A program made the translations under genes and the position numbers. The notes beneath the pieces were generated by a model. The model ran no database searches, was not told the origin of the DNA, and saw only the letters and a list, made by a program, of their open reading frames with translations. A stretch of DNA of 64,000 nt from Nipponacmea schrenckii (lineage: Eukaryota; Mollusca; Gastropoda; Lottiidae), in assembly GCA_030562195.1 (NCBI GenBank), contig CM060200.1, forward strand, positions 4,650,001-4,714,000, given 5' to 3'. Positions 1-11,500 of the stretch are shown here, piece after piece. Within the stretch, counting starts at the first letter, position 1; each line of letters opens with the position of its first letter.

Positions 1-130
1 TTCTAAATCTACAGATATATTCATAAATCGACCATGAGTTATCAGCCCTTGTATTGTATCATTAACCAGAGGTAACTCTGCTGTTTCTACATAGAAATGG
101 AACATCATAACTTTGGAATCTTTCTCTGTC
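1..130 (-). CDS. Duplicated exon, copy 1 (partial, runs off left edge)
   Basis: Read on the minus strand, this begins after a 3' splice acceptor (complement of 131-133) and is identical, base for base, to the exon at 470-624, offset by 494 bp. The identity extends a few bases into the upstream intron, to about 138. Only 130 nt of the exon lie in the window; the 5' splice donor is off the edge. The single open frame reads through MMFHFYVETAELPLVNDT and later HGRFMNISVDLENI, with two N-glycosylation sequons (NDT, NIS) that hint at a secreted or luminal domain. I do not recognise the family. The exact identity means either a very recent duplication or an assembly duplication of one locus. Confidence 0.5.
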
Positions 131-262
131 CTGAAATGATGGAAAAAAACATTGAATTCTTTACAAGCTTCGAAGGTTAAAAAACCAAGGAAATTTACAA
201 ATATGGCTTATGAGACAATTAGATATTTAGGCTACCCGGTACATGTAATTATTTTATTTCAT

Positions 263-352
263 TTTTGGGGGGGCAAAAGATATTTTTGCCCCCCATCAAA
301 AATTTTTGGGGGGGCATTTGCCCCCCCTGCCCCCCCTGTTCCCGCGCCTATG
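263..352. repeat. G/C-run palindromic repeat, possible transposon end
   Basis: Alternating runs of seven G and six or seven C, separated by short AT spacers, can fold on themselves. They end in cccgcgccta, in an otherwise AT-rich stretch between the two duplicated exon copies. The pattern looks like the terminal part of a DNA transposon, but no target duplication or transposase can be seen. The family is unassigned. Confidence 0.35.
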
Positions 353-469
353 AATTATATCAAGCTATGATCTGGTTACAATGAATGTGTTTATATTGGG
401 AATCCTCCCTTGATATCTTTGTATGCATATATGTAGTATTGGAACTTCAGCATTGTAGTTAAAATTTAC

Positions 470-624
470 CTGGATCCACAAAGTATTTGATGTTTTCTAA
501 ATCTACAGATATATTCATAAATCGACCATGAGTTATCAGCCCTTGTATTGTATCATTAACCAGAGGTAACTCTGCTGTTTCTACATAGAAATGGAACATC
601 ATAACTTTGGAATCTTTCTCTGTC
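470..624 (-). CDS. Duplicated exon, copy 2 (complete internal exon of unknown gene)
   Basis: This is a 155-nt minus-strand exon bounded by a TTTCAG acceptor just above 624 and a GTAAAT donor just below 470. One frame is open across the whole exon: one nucleotide, 51 codons, then one nucleotide. It encodes TEKDSKVMMFHFYVETAELP and ends near NIKYFVDPG. The other two frames contain stops, which supports real coding. I do not recognise the protein; sequons at NDT and NIS suggest an extracellular or luminal segment. The exon enters needing two preceding bases and leaves with one base over, so it cannot be spliced to its own copy at 1-130 without a frameshift. No further exons of this gene were identified to the right. 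Confidence 0.55.
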
Positions 625-639
625 CTGAAATGAGGAGAA

Positions 640-1990
640 AAAAAACCATTGGAAACAATCCTTCACCATAGAGAAAAACTCACTTTGTGGGAAGGGATAT
701 AGGAAGGGGCAATAATCATGGTAATACAACAAATTCTTCATACAGCAGATACAACAACTTAGAATTTCATTATAACTTCTTGATCTATCAGTAGATCTTT
801 CATCAAAGTAGGGTAACATCCATATTACATTATCCTAAAACATGCATTATAGTAATAAACATAATTTATCATGACAGCTCTACATCATAACACATGACAT
901 ATGGTGCTTCATGTACATCTAGAAATCTAAAAAAAACTCTATATGACAATAGTTTCCTGTGCAGGGAAAATAACACTAGAGAAAGAAAAATGTTACCAAT
1001 CAGAAAATGTTTTTCGTTTATTATGACGGAGTGATCTAATGTTCAATAAATTTAGAAAAAGTTCTAATCCTCATAAATACTTGAATCAAAATGTTCTTAA
1101 TTTGTCAAAAGACAGACATAAGATTTCTGTTTCCAGTAATTGCTTCAACCTCAATTTTCAAATACAACATTATCGATTTTTATTGGATTTTAAGAAGAGA
1201 TTTTTTTCTAGCGGAAAATCACATTAAATGTAAATCATAATATCGTATAACTTTGACTGAGAAATTTTTTTTTCACCAGGAAAGGTCTTGTACAAATTTA
1301 TCTCTAAATGTTACAATTCACAAGTCCCTTTCACACAACCTTGAAATAAGGCTGACTAAAAGCGAACTATATTTAGCCTGGTTGTCACTAGGTCAGATTG
1401 GTACATATCTGCTCTCCAGTCAGTGGAGGCAAAGAAACACTCACATTCAAAATGCCTCCCACCATTAAAAGAGCGATGATTTAAAAGTCGTGATTCATTT
1501 TGCCACATTTAAACATTGGAACTATTCTCAGTCCTGGATAATTTATTTTCAGTCTATACATAGCTATAGATCTGAATAAGTTACTTGATTAAAAAGAATC
1601 CCTTATTTTCCTTTAAAAATAGCTACACAAGACATCATACATCTATCAAGGGTGAGAATGCCCAGTGATGCTTTTGACATATGTAGGCCTACTAATAGAC
1701 CGGTTTTTCACTGAAAATTTAGACACAGTTTGGAAATTTTGGTTACTGGCTTGATAAATAAACTTAACCTTTACTTTTATTTGTTTTTACATCATTACAT
1801 TCATCATTATTAAGAAGAACTGCAAGGAAACTGTTAGATAAAGTTCCAAGTAGTAGGTTATACTATGTCACTTATAATGGATTAGAGTGGATGTAAGGCC
1901 TTCTTAAAATAGAGAATTCTTGTTCCTTTCAATCAAATGTGACATTTATTGTTTACTTCCTATATGTCTGCCTGCTTTCTGCATTTAAGT
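640..1990. other. Non-coding AT-rich stretch
   Basis: No splice-bounded open frame, RNA gene or clear repeat was found here. Short open frames at 556-819, 1039-1227 and 1253-1468 lack codon structure, recognisable motifs and plausible splice sites. It may be intron of the minus-strand gene whose exon lies at 470-624. Confidence 0.5.
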
Positions 1991-1993
1991 TCA

Positions 1994-2915
1994 TAATCAA
2001 AGTGACCAAAAGAATAAACTCAAGTTCATAAGTCACCAGAATTAAAAGCACAATCAAAGTCACCAAAAGAATCATTTCAAACTCATATTAAAGTCACCAA
2101 AGAATCATGTCAAATTCACAATTAAAGTCACCAAAAGAATTTTTCAAATTCACTATTAAAGTCCCCAAAAAGACTCATGTCAAATTCACTATTAAAGTCA
2201 CAAAAGAATCATGTCAAATTCACAATTAAAGTCACCAAAAGAATCATTTCAAAATTCACTATTAAAGTCACCAAAAGAATCATGTCAAATTCACTATTAA
2301 AGTCACAAAGAATCATGTCAAATTCACTATTAAAGTCACCAAAGAATCATGTCAAATTCACTATTAAAGTCACCAAAAGAATCATGTCAAATTCACTATT
2401 AAAGTCACCAAAAGAATCATGTCAAATTCACTATTAAAGTCACCAAAGAATCATGTCAAATTCGCTATTAAAGTCACAAAGAATAATGTCAAATTCACTA
2501 TTTAAGTCACAAAAGAATCATTTCAAATTCATATTAAAGTCACCAAAGAATCATGTCAAATTCACTATTTAAGTCACCAAAAGAATCATGTAAAACTTCA
2601 CTATTAAAGTCCCCAAAAAGAATAATGTCAAATTCACTATTAAAGTCACCAAAAGAATCATGTCAAATTCACTATTAAAGTCACCAAAGAATCATGTCAA
2701 ATTCACTATTAAAGTCCCCAAAAGAATCATGTCAAATTCACTATTAAAGTCACCAAAAGAATCATGTCAAATTCACTATTAAAGTCACCAAAACAATCAT
2801 GTCAAATTCACTATTAAAGTCACCATAGAATCATGTCAAATTCACTATTAAAGTCACCATAGAATCATGTCAAATTCACTATTAAGTCACCAAAAGAATG
2901 AAATTAAGTTCACTA
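1994..2915. repeat. 35-bp minisatellite, about 26 copies
   Basis: Head-to-tail copies of a ~35-bp unit built on TCATGTCAAATTCACTATTA followed by AAGTCACCAAAAGAA. Copies differ by single-base indels in the A-run and by substitutions, most at the left end (1994-2180). Because 35 is not a multiple of 3 and copies vary in length, the 86-codon open frame at 2177-2437 is a repeat artefact, not a gene. Confidence 0.93.
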
Positions 2916-4089
2916 TAACAATCCCTTTACCTGCTCCTTTCATTCTCCTGATCTGATTGGTCAATAAACATGAAAAGAAAATATATTCAACCAATATCCT
3001 GTGTACAAAAGTTTCTCATGTTCAGTCTGGTAGTTGGAATCAAGAGAGTAAGCTAATTTTTAAAACTCCCCCCTATTGCAAAAATTATTGCATCAATTAT
3101 CACTCTACATTAGCCCCAGAAGGACCAGAAAGCAACATGGTAATTTAATTTTCATATAATTTCTTTTTCAAATGTAACTGACACTAGCTCAGAATAAATG
3201 TCTGGTTTGTGTTCAAACAATAGTTGGATCTATATATCAATTTTATTCAAGTAAAATAGATTTGGGATAATTTGTCTGAAGAACATAAAATTATTGGTAA
3301 ATGGGTTGTACAATGTCTAAAATGAACCTCTACAGTCTATCTGTTATAGGAAATAACTAGACTTTATCCCTTAGAATACAAATATTAATGCAATATAAAG
3401 CACTTGCTATTTAAACAGTAATCTGCTGTCCTCTTCAATTCGTCAAAAATAGATTGAAAGGTATCATTGTAAAAAGTCAAGATAGGAACTCAAGCATTTT
3501 CACATACACCTGATCTTCAACGACATCTCAAAATCTTATAAAATAGCAACAATATTTCTAATATTCTACATATATCATCACGTAAGCTAAAGGTCTCAAG
3601 AAACTGAAATAAAAAAAGCAAGAGTATCAAAACACTTGCTCATTTAGTGTAAAGAAGTAGTTCTAATTCCAGCCAATATTTCTTAGCTGAATGTGCGGAC
3701 GTAAAACTTCAAGTTGTTGAAAAAACACATACACTTATATTATATAGAATTAGGAACAACTTGTAGATTAGATTCATTTTGATGTGAAGCAATATAATTG
3801 CTTAAGAACGTTAATAGAAATTGAATACTTCTGAATGTAGAATAAGGAAAAATAATGAAATTTGAAGAACACCACAGTAATCCAAACTGAGACATTGACA
3901 AGCATTGTGTTGTAACATGATAGGATTTTAATGATGTCAAGTTAAAGATGTCAATACAAACTCAAATTTATCACAGAAATAACATAGATCTTGATTGCAT
4001 TGCTGGTGAGCCTAACTAGCCAATTACACTTCTTACTCTGACATAAAGTATTTAACAACATTAATCATTCAACACAGAGAAACAGTGTG
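2916..4089. other. Non-coding stretch
   Basis: This is AT-rich sequence with no gene that I can support. Candidate minus-strand splice pairs near 3501-3603 were translated in all three frames and every frame has stops. Confidence 0.5.
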
Positions 4090-4388
4090 ATTTGTAATAA
4101 GATTCTGGAGCCGCAGTGGCTCAGTGAGTTAGATGCTTGCTTGTGAGTGATGCAGGTCGGAGGGACTGACATGGAAAAAGCGTCTAGTTGTGGGATGGGA
4201 CAATAAATCAAGGCCCTGCGTCAGGCTGTGCAAATTAAAGATCCCTAGACAGTTGCGAATCGCCAAAAGATCGACTTGGCAAATATTTCCCTCGTTGCAC
4301 ACTGCATTGCGTTGCCCATATTAGCCCATAAGGTGCAGAAGAGTGGGACGTAAAACTCTATTATTACATTTTATTTGTAATAAGATTC
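4090..4388 (+). mobile_element. Complete tRNA-derived SINE with 16-bp target duplication
   Basis: The element body (4106-4372) is flanked by perfect direct repeats ATTTGTAATAAGATTC at 4090-4105 and 4373-4388, the signature of LINE-mediated insertion. Its head resembles a tRNA: an A-box-like GTGGCTCAGTGAG and a weaker B-box-like AGGTCGGAGGGAC. The tail carries CCCATAAGGTGCAGAAGAGT and a GGGACGTAAAACTC segment, which recurs in other copies at 12764-12903, 46291-46347 and 49951-50190, so a family exists in this genome. The intact target duplication suggests fairly recent insertion. Confidence 0.88.
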
Positions 4389-4769
4389 CACTATAAGAAT
4401 ATTTGATAAATAACTCAACAAAATATTGCCTTATTCTGGAAGTTAACAGACTTATAGAGAGAGACTAGAATAGAAACAGCAATTGTTTTTTCTTATTGGT
4501 AACTGTCAAAACAATTTACATCAGGCACGACTGAATATCAGGAATCAGATGTACCAGATGCACTTTAGATAAACGTTGTTATATCATGATCTCCTTGGTT
4601 GTAACAATATTTTTAACCCCAAATTTGATCAACCTTTTTCAATTGATCAGATCAAGTCATTAAACATAATGAAATCAATTTAAAAACATACAAGCCTGAA
4701 AGTCTAATATTAGAAAGTTAGCCCCCATTTCCAGAACTAAATGACCTGATAGGAATTGTATATGTAAAA

Positions 4770-5269
4770 NNNNNNNNNNNNNNNNNNNNNNNNNNNNNNN
4801 NNNNNNNNNNNNNNNNNNNNNNNNNNNNNNNNNNNNNNNNNNNNNNNNNNNNNNNNNNNNNNNNNNNNNNNNNNNNNNNNNNNNNNNNNNNNNNNNNNNN
4901 NNNNNNNNNNNNNNNNNNNNNNNNNNNNNNNNNNNNNNNNNNNNNNNNNNNNNNNNNNNNNNNNNNNNNNNNNNNNNNNNNNNNNNNNNNNNNNNNNNNN
5001 NNNNNNNNNNNNNNNNNNNNNNNNNNNNNNNNNNNNNNNNNNNNNNNNNNNNNNNNNNNNNNNNNNNNNNNNNNNNNNNNNNNNNNNNNNNNNNNNNNNN
5101 NNNNNNNNNNNNNNNNNNNNNNNNNNNNNNNNNNNNNNNNNNNNNNNNNNNNNNNNNNNNNNNNNNNNNNNNNNNNNNNNNNNNNNNNNNNNNNNNNNNN
5201 NNNNNNNNNNNNNNNNNNNNNNNNNNNNNNNNNNNNNNNNNNNNNNNNNNNNNNNNNNNNNNNNNNNNN
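4770..5269. other. Assembly gap of 500 N
   Basis: Exactly 500 undetermined bases, a conventional scaffold-gap length, so true distance is unknown. The first exon and promoter of the CCPG1-like gene may lie in it, since the first coding exon at 5596 is preceded by an acceptor-like AAG at 5590-5592. Confidence 0.99.
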
Positions 5270-5595
5270 ATCTACAAGCTTGTTATATTCAAATTCATCT
5301 TAAAATTCGCGTGTGCATAAGATGTAAATGATAGCAGCTGGAAACTTCAATGTTCTGATATATTCTTGAGGATTTTATGGACTATGAGAGTTTGAATCAT
5401 AGATATTGGAAGAGGAGTCATAGCTTTATCTTTTTCTGAAATATGTAATATTTTGTAGTTTAAAATAACCCATGATCTTTCCTAAAGAGGATTCACAGTA
5501 CTCATTTCACCTGTTCTGCTTTGTGATTAACTGTAAACATTATTTAGAAAAGTTGAATATGGTTTTTATACAGTATTTGTTTTGTTATTAAGGAT

Positions 5596-8500
5596 ATGAG
5601 TGATAAGTCAAGTGATACTGAGGATTGGACTTTTGTTGATAAAGAGGGAGAATTAGAGGTCAGTATGCCTATTTATAATACTAGTACATACTTTATGCAC
5701 ATATAAAGAGATAGTTCCATATCCCTTAGATATATGTCCACACATGAAGGTGTATATAGCCATTGCCTCTGTCTGTCTGCAATAGTTGTGGAAACAATAG
5801 AGAGCTGGTTTCTTTATGGATATTAACGAAACTTGGTGTGAGTCTTCGTATCACCTAAATATCAATCGCATTGAAAACCAACAATTGAAAAATATTTTAT
5901 AGGGGTTATTGCCCTTGTTCTTCAATTCTTTGTAGACATGATAGGCAGCTGGTTTTGATGAAACTTGGTCTGAGTAGTTGAAATAACCCAAGAATGAACC
6001 CTATTGAAAATCAGTCAAATCAAAAATATTTATTGGAGTTAAATAATTGTCCTTGGTCTTGAAAATTTGTTGAATTTATTTTGGAAACGATAGCTATTTT
6101 CTGAGAATTGAAGGATACCTTATTTATTTGATATTGATGTCACACTAATTATGAGTTCATTATATAACATTTTAAATAGAACAGAAATTTTATTCTTGTA
6201 TCAAAAAACCTTTTCAATCTTGTTGCAAAGTTAAAATCACACATGGTCGCACGTGAATATACATAGATATTCATACTTTGTTTTTGTAGTTAAGTGATGA
6301 AGGTAGCAGTGCTAGTTCTATTGAAGTGGTTATTGTTGAGAGTGATGTTGTAACATATCAGAATCGTAGATCTTTAGAGAGATCAGTATCTCCTACATTC
6401 CAAAGTACTTCTACTGTGGACACAGGTAGGAGAACAAACATTTGGTACAGTATCATTGTGTTATTAGATCAGCCATATTCATTTGACAGAAGCCTTACAT
6501 CAAGTACAAAATAGTTGAATATTAATGTGGTACCCCCTCTTATTATATACATTTTTTTTCAGAAAATGAGAAAATTATCTGAAGAAGGCCTTGCAGCTGT
6601 AAGTAACCTTTCCTCTACTAGTCTTGAAAACCAGGAAACCATTGAGACTAAAGGCTCTTTAGCAAATAACAATGATGAAGATAATAGTGATCACAGAAAT
6701 ATTGAGTGCTCCAAACAGAAGTTGTCTCCCATAATCAGTTTAACAGATGGTCAACCTAAAATGCAAAGGTAAGTAATGCAAACTTTAATTTGGTTCAAAT
6801 ACATCAAAGATATCTTAAGGCATAATGAAGTAAAATAAACTAATCCATAGTTTTTATCTAGTACCTTTACCTAGTGCCATTTGATTGATGGTTAAGTGTT
6901 TGAGGAATGAAATAACAAGATTACCAGTATATTGTGTTTGGGATAAAAGTGGCTATAAAGATGTTTGTATGTAGGCAGGACACTGGAAACTCTGTTTGCT
7001 ACATTCCGATTTTAATTTAGTTACCTTTAGGTCTTGCAGTTTCACAAAAATTAAGCATTTAATGTCACTTTAGCAAAATAATTAATTACTAGCTGATTAG
7101 TGACAGTAATATACAAAAAAATAGGGTAAAATGTATTTTTATATTCTAAAACTACAGACATTTAATTCATGTTAAAATTGTAGAGAGATGTCTGTAACAA
7201 GTGACACTAGCTGTTTACCAAGTATTCCATCTGATGTCTCTGATAATAGTAGTGAAGCAGGTATGAAGACAATATTTCTCGATTGCCAAACTGATTTTAC
7301 CTTGACCAAGGGAGATGCATGCTTAAGAGATATCTGAATAGGAAGCAGTTTTTAGACACCACTATTGCTTGCTCGTCCATCAACATTTCAACTAGTTGTT
7401 GTAAAAACTATTTATCTTTTTATTTTAACATGTACAGTGGCCAGATGGCAATGTGTAAATTTTGTGTGGGTATATATATTTTTACATGTTAAGATATCTT
7501 TTTTTTTCATTTCAGATTCTGATTACATTCGATTAGAATCAGAGAGTTTAGATGGTGATAATCGTGTTATGACATCCTCTTCAGTTAGTTCTAATTTCAA
7601 TTTCATCAGTAGAGAAAACTCACCCTTAACTGATGATGGTGCTGGAGATAAGATAGATGTGGCAAGTGGAAGCAAAGAAGGACTTGAAGAAAGCAGCAGC
7701 AACTCAGCTTCTGATAAAAGCATCAACCAGGAGCATTATGAAAATTTCAACAAGGAACCTGATAAATGCATTCTCTTAGTGTCTAATCTAAAAAGCAACC
7801 AGGAATTTGATGATGATCCAGTAGAATACAATAATCACTTGAATGACGAATTTCATAATCTGGAAGATGGTAACCAATTACTACAAGCTAACATCCTAAA
7901 TCTAGCAGATATTAATGGTAGGCTGGAAAACGGAATTCAAAATTTTGCAGTGGACAACCAAGTACTTGAAGCTGACAACCAGAATGCTGTAGAAGTGGAT
8001 GATGGGTTGGATGTTGATATACAGCATCAGTTGGTTCACAACCAAGTGTTGGAAGATGACAACCAAAATCCAAGAGATAATGATAACCTTGAAAATGAAG
8101 ATTTGTCTGACTTGGAACATCATGATCAATCAGCAGAAGTAGAAGAAGATCAAGACAGGAACACTGATTCTGGTACTGAGGATGATAGAATTGAGAGTGA
8201 TCAAAGTGATACAGGATCTATTCCACCTTTAGATGATGATATGTCTTTTGTAAACGATATTGGTGATTTACCATTGATAGCCGGTGATGTAGCACGCCAA
8301 TATGTTCATAATCCTAATCGTCACTTAAACCTTATATTAGATGTGATTGCTATTCTCATGTTTGCTGTAGTTCTTGGGCTTGGTATTGGTCATGCAATTG
8401 GTAAGTAACTATTCATTTGTTGTTAAATTAGATAAAGAAGTAATTGTTATTTCAAAGATAATAGCCAAGGCCATATTTGGAAAAAAAATGACCTAACTTA

Positions 8501-11500
8501 ATGTCAAAGATCTAATTAACATTTTTAATGGACCATTCGATTCAGAATGGATGAATTGTGTTATACTTGTACAAATGTAAGGGTTCTGATTTTATTTCTA
8601 TTTTCAGCAACATTTGATGAAATAGAAGAATATGAAACACTGCATTCTAATATTGCAAATTTAAGATCTCAAGCCCTTACTTGCCAGAATCAAAAATGGA
8701 GTCAAAAACTCACCATTAATGACCTAAGAGTAGTGAGTATAGATATTTAATTTTGAAATTTGCTAAAAGAATATAAGAACATTTGCTTGTTTAGTCTAAA
8801 TAGCTATCAGCATCATTTAATATAACATTGTAATTAATGTTACATCTAGCCCAACAAATCTGGACATAACATTTGGTATCAGGGACATCATAGAACATCT
8901 GGTAATGTGTTGATGGACTCATTCATGGAATTCCTTAAAGAGTGACATAAGATGTTCACCCCTAACAAAATCACATATTGAATAATTGAACACAATTTTG
9001 TGGTATACTCGAAATTTCCGAACATGACCTGATACACTGTTCAAATTCTTATGGTCCATTTCATCTACCAGACATCAAGTATAGCCCAATTTAGCCATTA
9101 CATGTCATTCAGTCTCAATCAAATGAAAAAATAAATGGAACAGAAAGCAATCAATTACTGCTCGGCAATACAGTAACTTTAACACCAGCCTGATAATCCC
9201 TTTATTAAAAGTCTTAAATAAAACGTAAAAACTTGAACATTGTTACTTCCCTTGATCTAAGCAGAATAATATGATCTATATTTTATCAATACATTCTTCA
9301 AACATTCCACCTTTAAAGTATGTTTCTGTCTATCAATGACCTTTATCAAGGCAATTTAGATATGTACCGATAATCTCTAAAATACTGAAATAATACAGAA
9401 AAGTATAACATTTCACCCCATAAAGTCAACTTAAAAACATTAACATATTTGAAAGTAGTATACCATAAGTACTTAACTCTTCCCTATTTAATGTTGATTT
9501 ATCTTGAGGAACTGTTAGGACCAGATTCATGGGGCTATGTTACATGATGATATTTTATATTTTCAGGATCAGCAGAGTTTAAACATGAAATATGAAAAAA
9601 GTAAAGCTGAACAGGAGAAATTGAGAATAAAAAATGCATTGCTTCTTATGGAATTAGAGGCATTCAGAAAACTTCAGACCAGCTCAAATGGTGATAATGA
9701 TATTAGAATCAATCTTCAAAATGAAATCAACCAATTAAAAATTGAGAAAGAAGACTTAAAGCAACTGATTGGTCAATTAAAATACACAACTCACCCCGCG
9801 AATAAAAATGTAGGCAACACTGATAATTCACAAAGTAACATTGAACTCTGTGATAAAACTGCTAGTGATACAACAGCACCATTAAAATATCATGGAAAAA
9901 GACTCTCTGATTGTTCCTTAGATGACCTACAAGAGATTCACAATTCTGAAATCATTGACAATTCTCTGCTGAAACAAGAAGTTGGTAGACTTCGTTATAC
10001 CAGTAAAATAGGTAACCACGTAACAAATGATATGGAATTTTCTGGGGACGAAGTTAATGAAGTCACAGATCAGCAGAAGATCACAGAAGGTATGGTATTT
10101 ACATTGTGTCTTATAGTCAAGCCTGTAACATTTTTCAAGAAAGGGTCTAATTAATTTGTACAGATAGTTTCATACACACAAAATGAATGGAACAGTTTAT
10201 ATGGAAGTAAGCCAGTAGCTATCATTTCCTAATATTTAAACTCAATTAAAGGAAATTATCAATGGATGAAACAAATTGCTTGTGTCAAAACTGGGTGGAA
10301 GCTTGTTAAAGTCATTATAATCTGTGTATTTTCAGATGTTAAATGTGAGAATATGACAGCTCTAAAAGAAGAATTAGATCATGCTAAACGCTATGCAGAC
10401 ATCTGGTACCAGAAATACAATGATTTGAAAGAACAGAACCAACTAAATACATCCAATTGTTTGAAATATATTATTTCAAATTTCAATGCTACTCAATTTT
10501 ATTCCAGTGTTAATACAACAGTATTGAAAACATGGTTGGCCAGTTCTGCCGTTGCTGCTAAAGATTTCCAGAATGTGGTTTCTGAGATGAGCAGTAAAGT
10601 ATGGGAAGATGTTTCAAATACAAGTCAGGAAATTTTTCATATAATAACTGATGAATTTCAGATGGGTGATGATCTTGATTATGATACAGATGTTGACGTT
10701 TCAGATCATGCTGTTGGTGCTACAGATCACGTTGTTGATGCTACAGATCCTGATGATGTTACAGATTTTGCTGATGATGTTACAGATTTTGTTGATGGTG
10801 TTACAGATTTTGCTGATGATTATACAGATCTTACAGATGATGACAATACAGATGAGGATGTTGACAGGAAAGGTCTAGGAAATGAAGCTAATGAAGAAAT
10901 TGATAATGACTCATCAAATGATACAAATGAAAACGCTAATCATCAAGCCAAATGGTCTGATAAAGTGAAGGACATATTGAACAAGACTCGGCATGAAATG
11001 TCTAATGTGAGTCAACAGATCAAAGCTACATGGCTTCAAGTTAAAAATCTTTCTCATAACTTCTGGACTCAACATGAAGGAAAAGTCACTAAAACTCTAA
11101 CCAAATTCACTAACAAATTCGTCAATATTGGCAAGAGACTTAAAAATAAGCTCCAACGAAAAGTTTCAAAATGGTATAGGAAAGATAAAAGAGAGCACAA
11201 AAACGACCATAGTCCAAAACAGCAGAAAAATAAAGAGTCTTCAGAAGGAAAGTTACGAAGAGAGAAGGGACATACATATCAGAAAAATGAACAGCATGAT
11301 AGAAAATGGTTCAAAAAATCTAAAAAGAATGCAAAGCGTCTTAAACACCAACAAAATCAAGACCGAAAATTTAAAAAACAAGTTCAATTTCAGAAGAAGA
11401 AAAGGGAAAGATCAGAAAAAAAATTTGAAAAAACCATACTTAAATATCAATATAAAATTTCCAATAAAATGAACGATGAGGTGTTTGAACAATTAGATAA

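Noticed and set aside
2177..2437. 86-codon open frame
   Set aside because: It is the 35-bp minisatellite read as protein; the frame survives only because neighbouring indels compensate.
3501..3603. Possible minus-strand exon bounded by ATTTCAG and GTGTAT
   Set aside because: All three frames contain stop codons between the sites.
7523..8129. Minus-strand open frames at 7523-7726 and 7902-8129
   Set aside because: They are antisense shadows of the large coding exon 5 of the CCPG1-like gene and have no motifs of their own.
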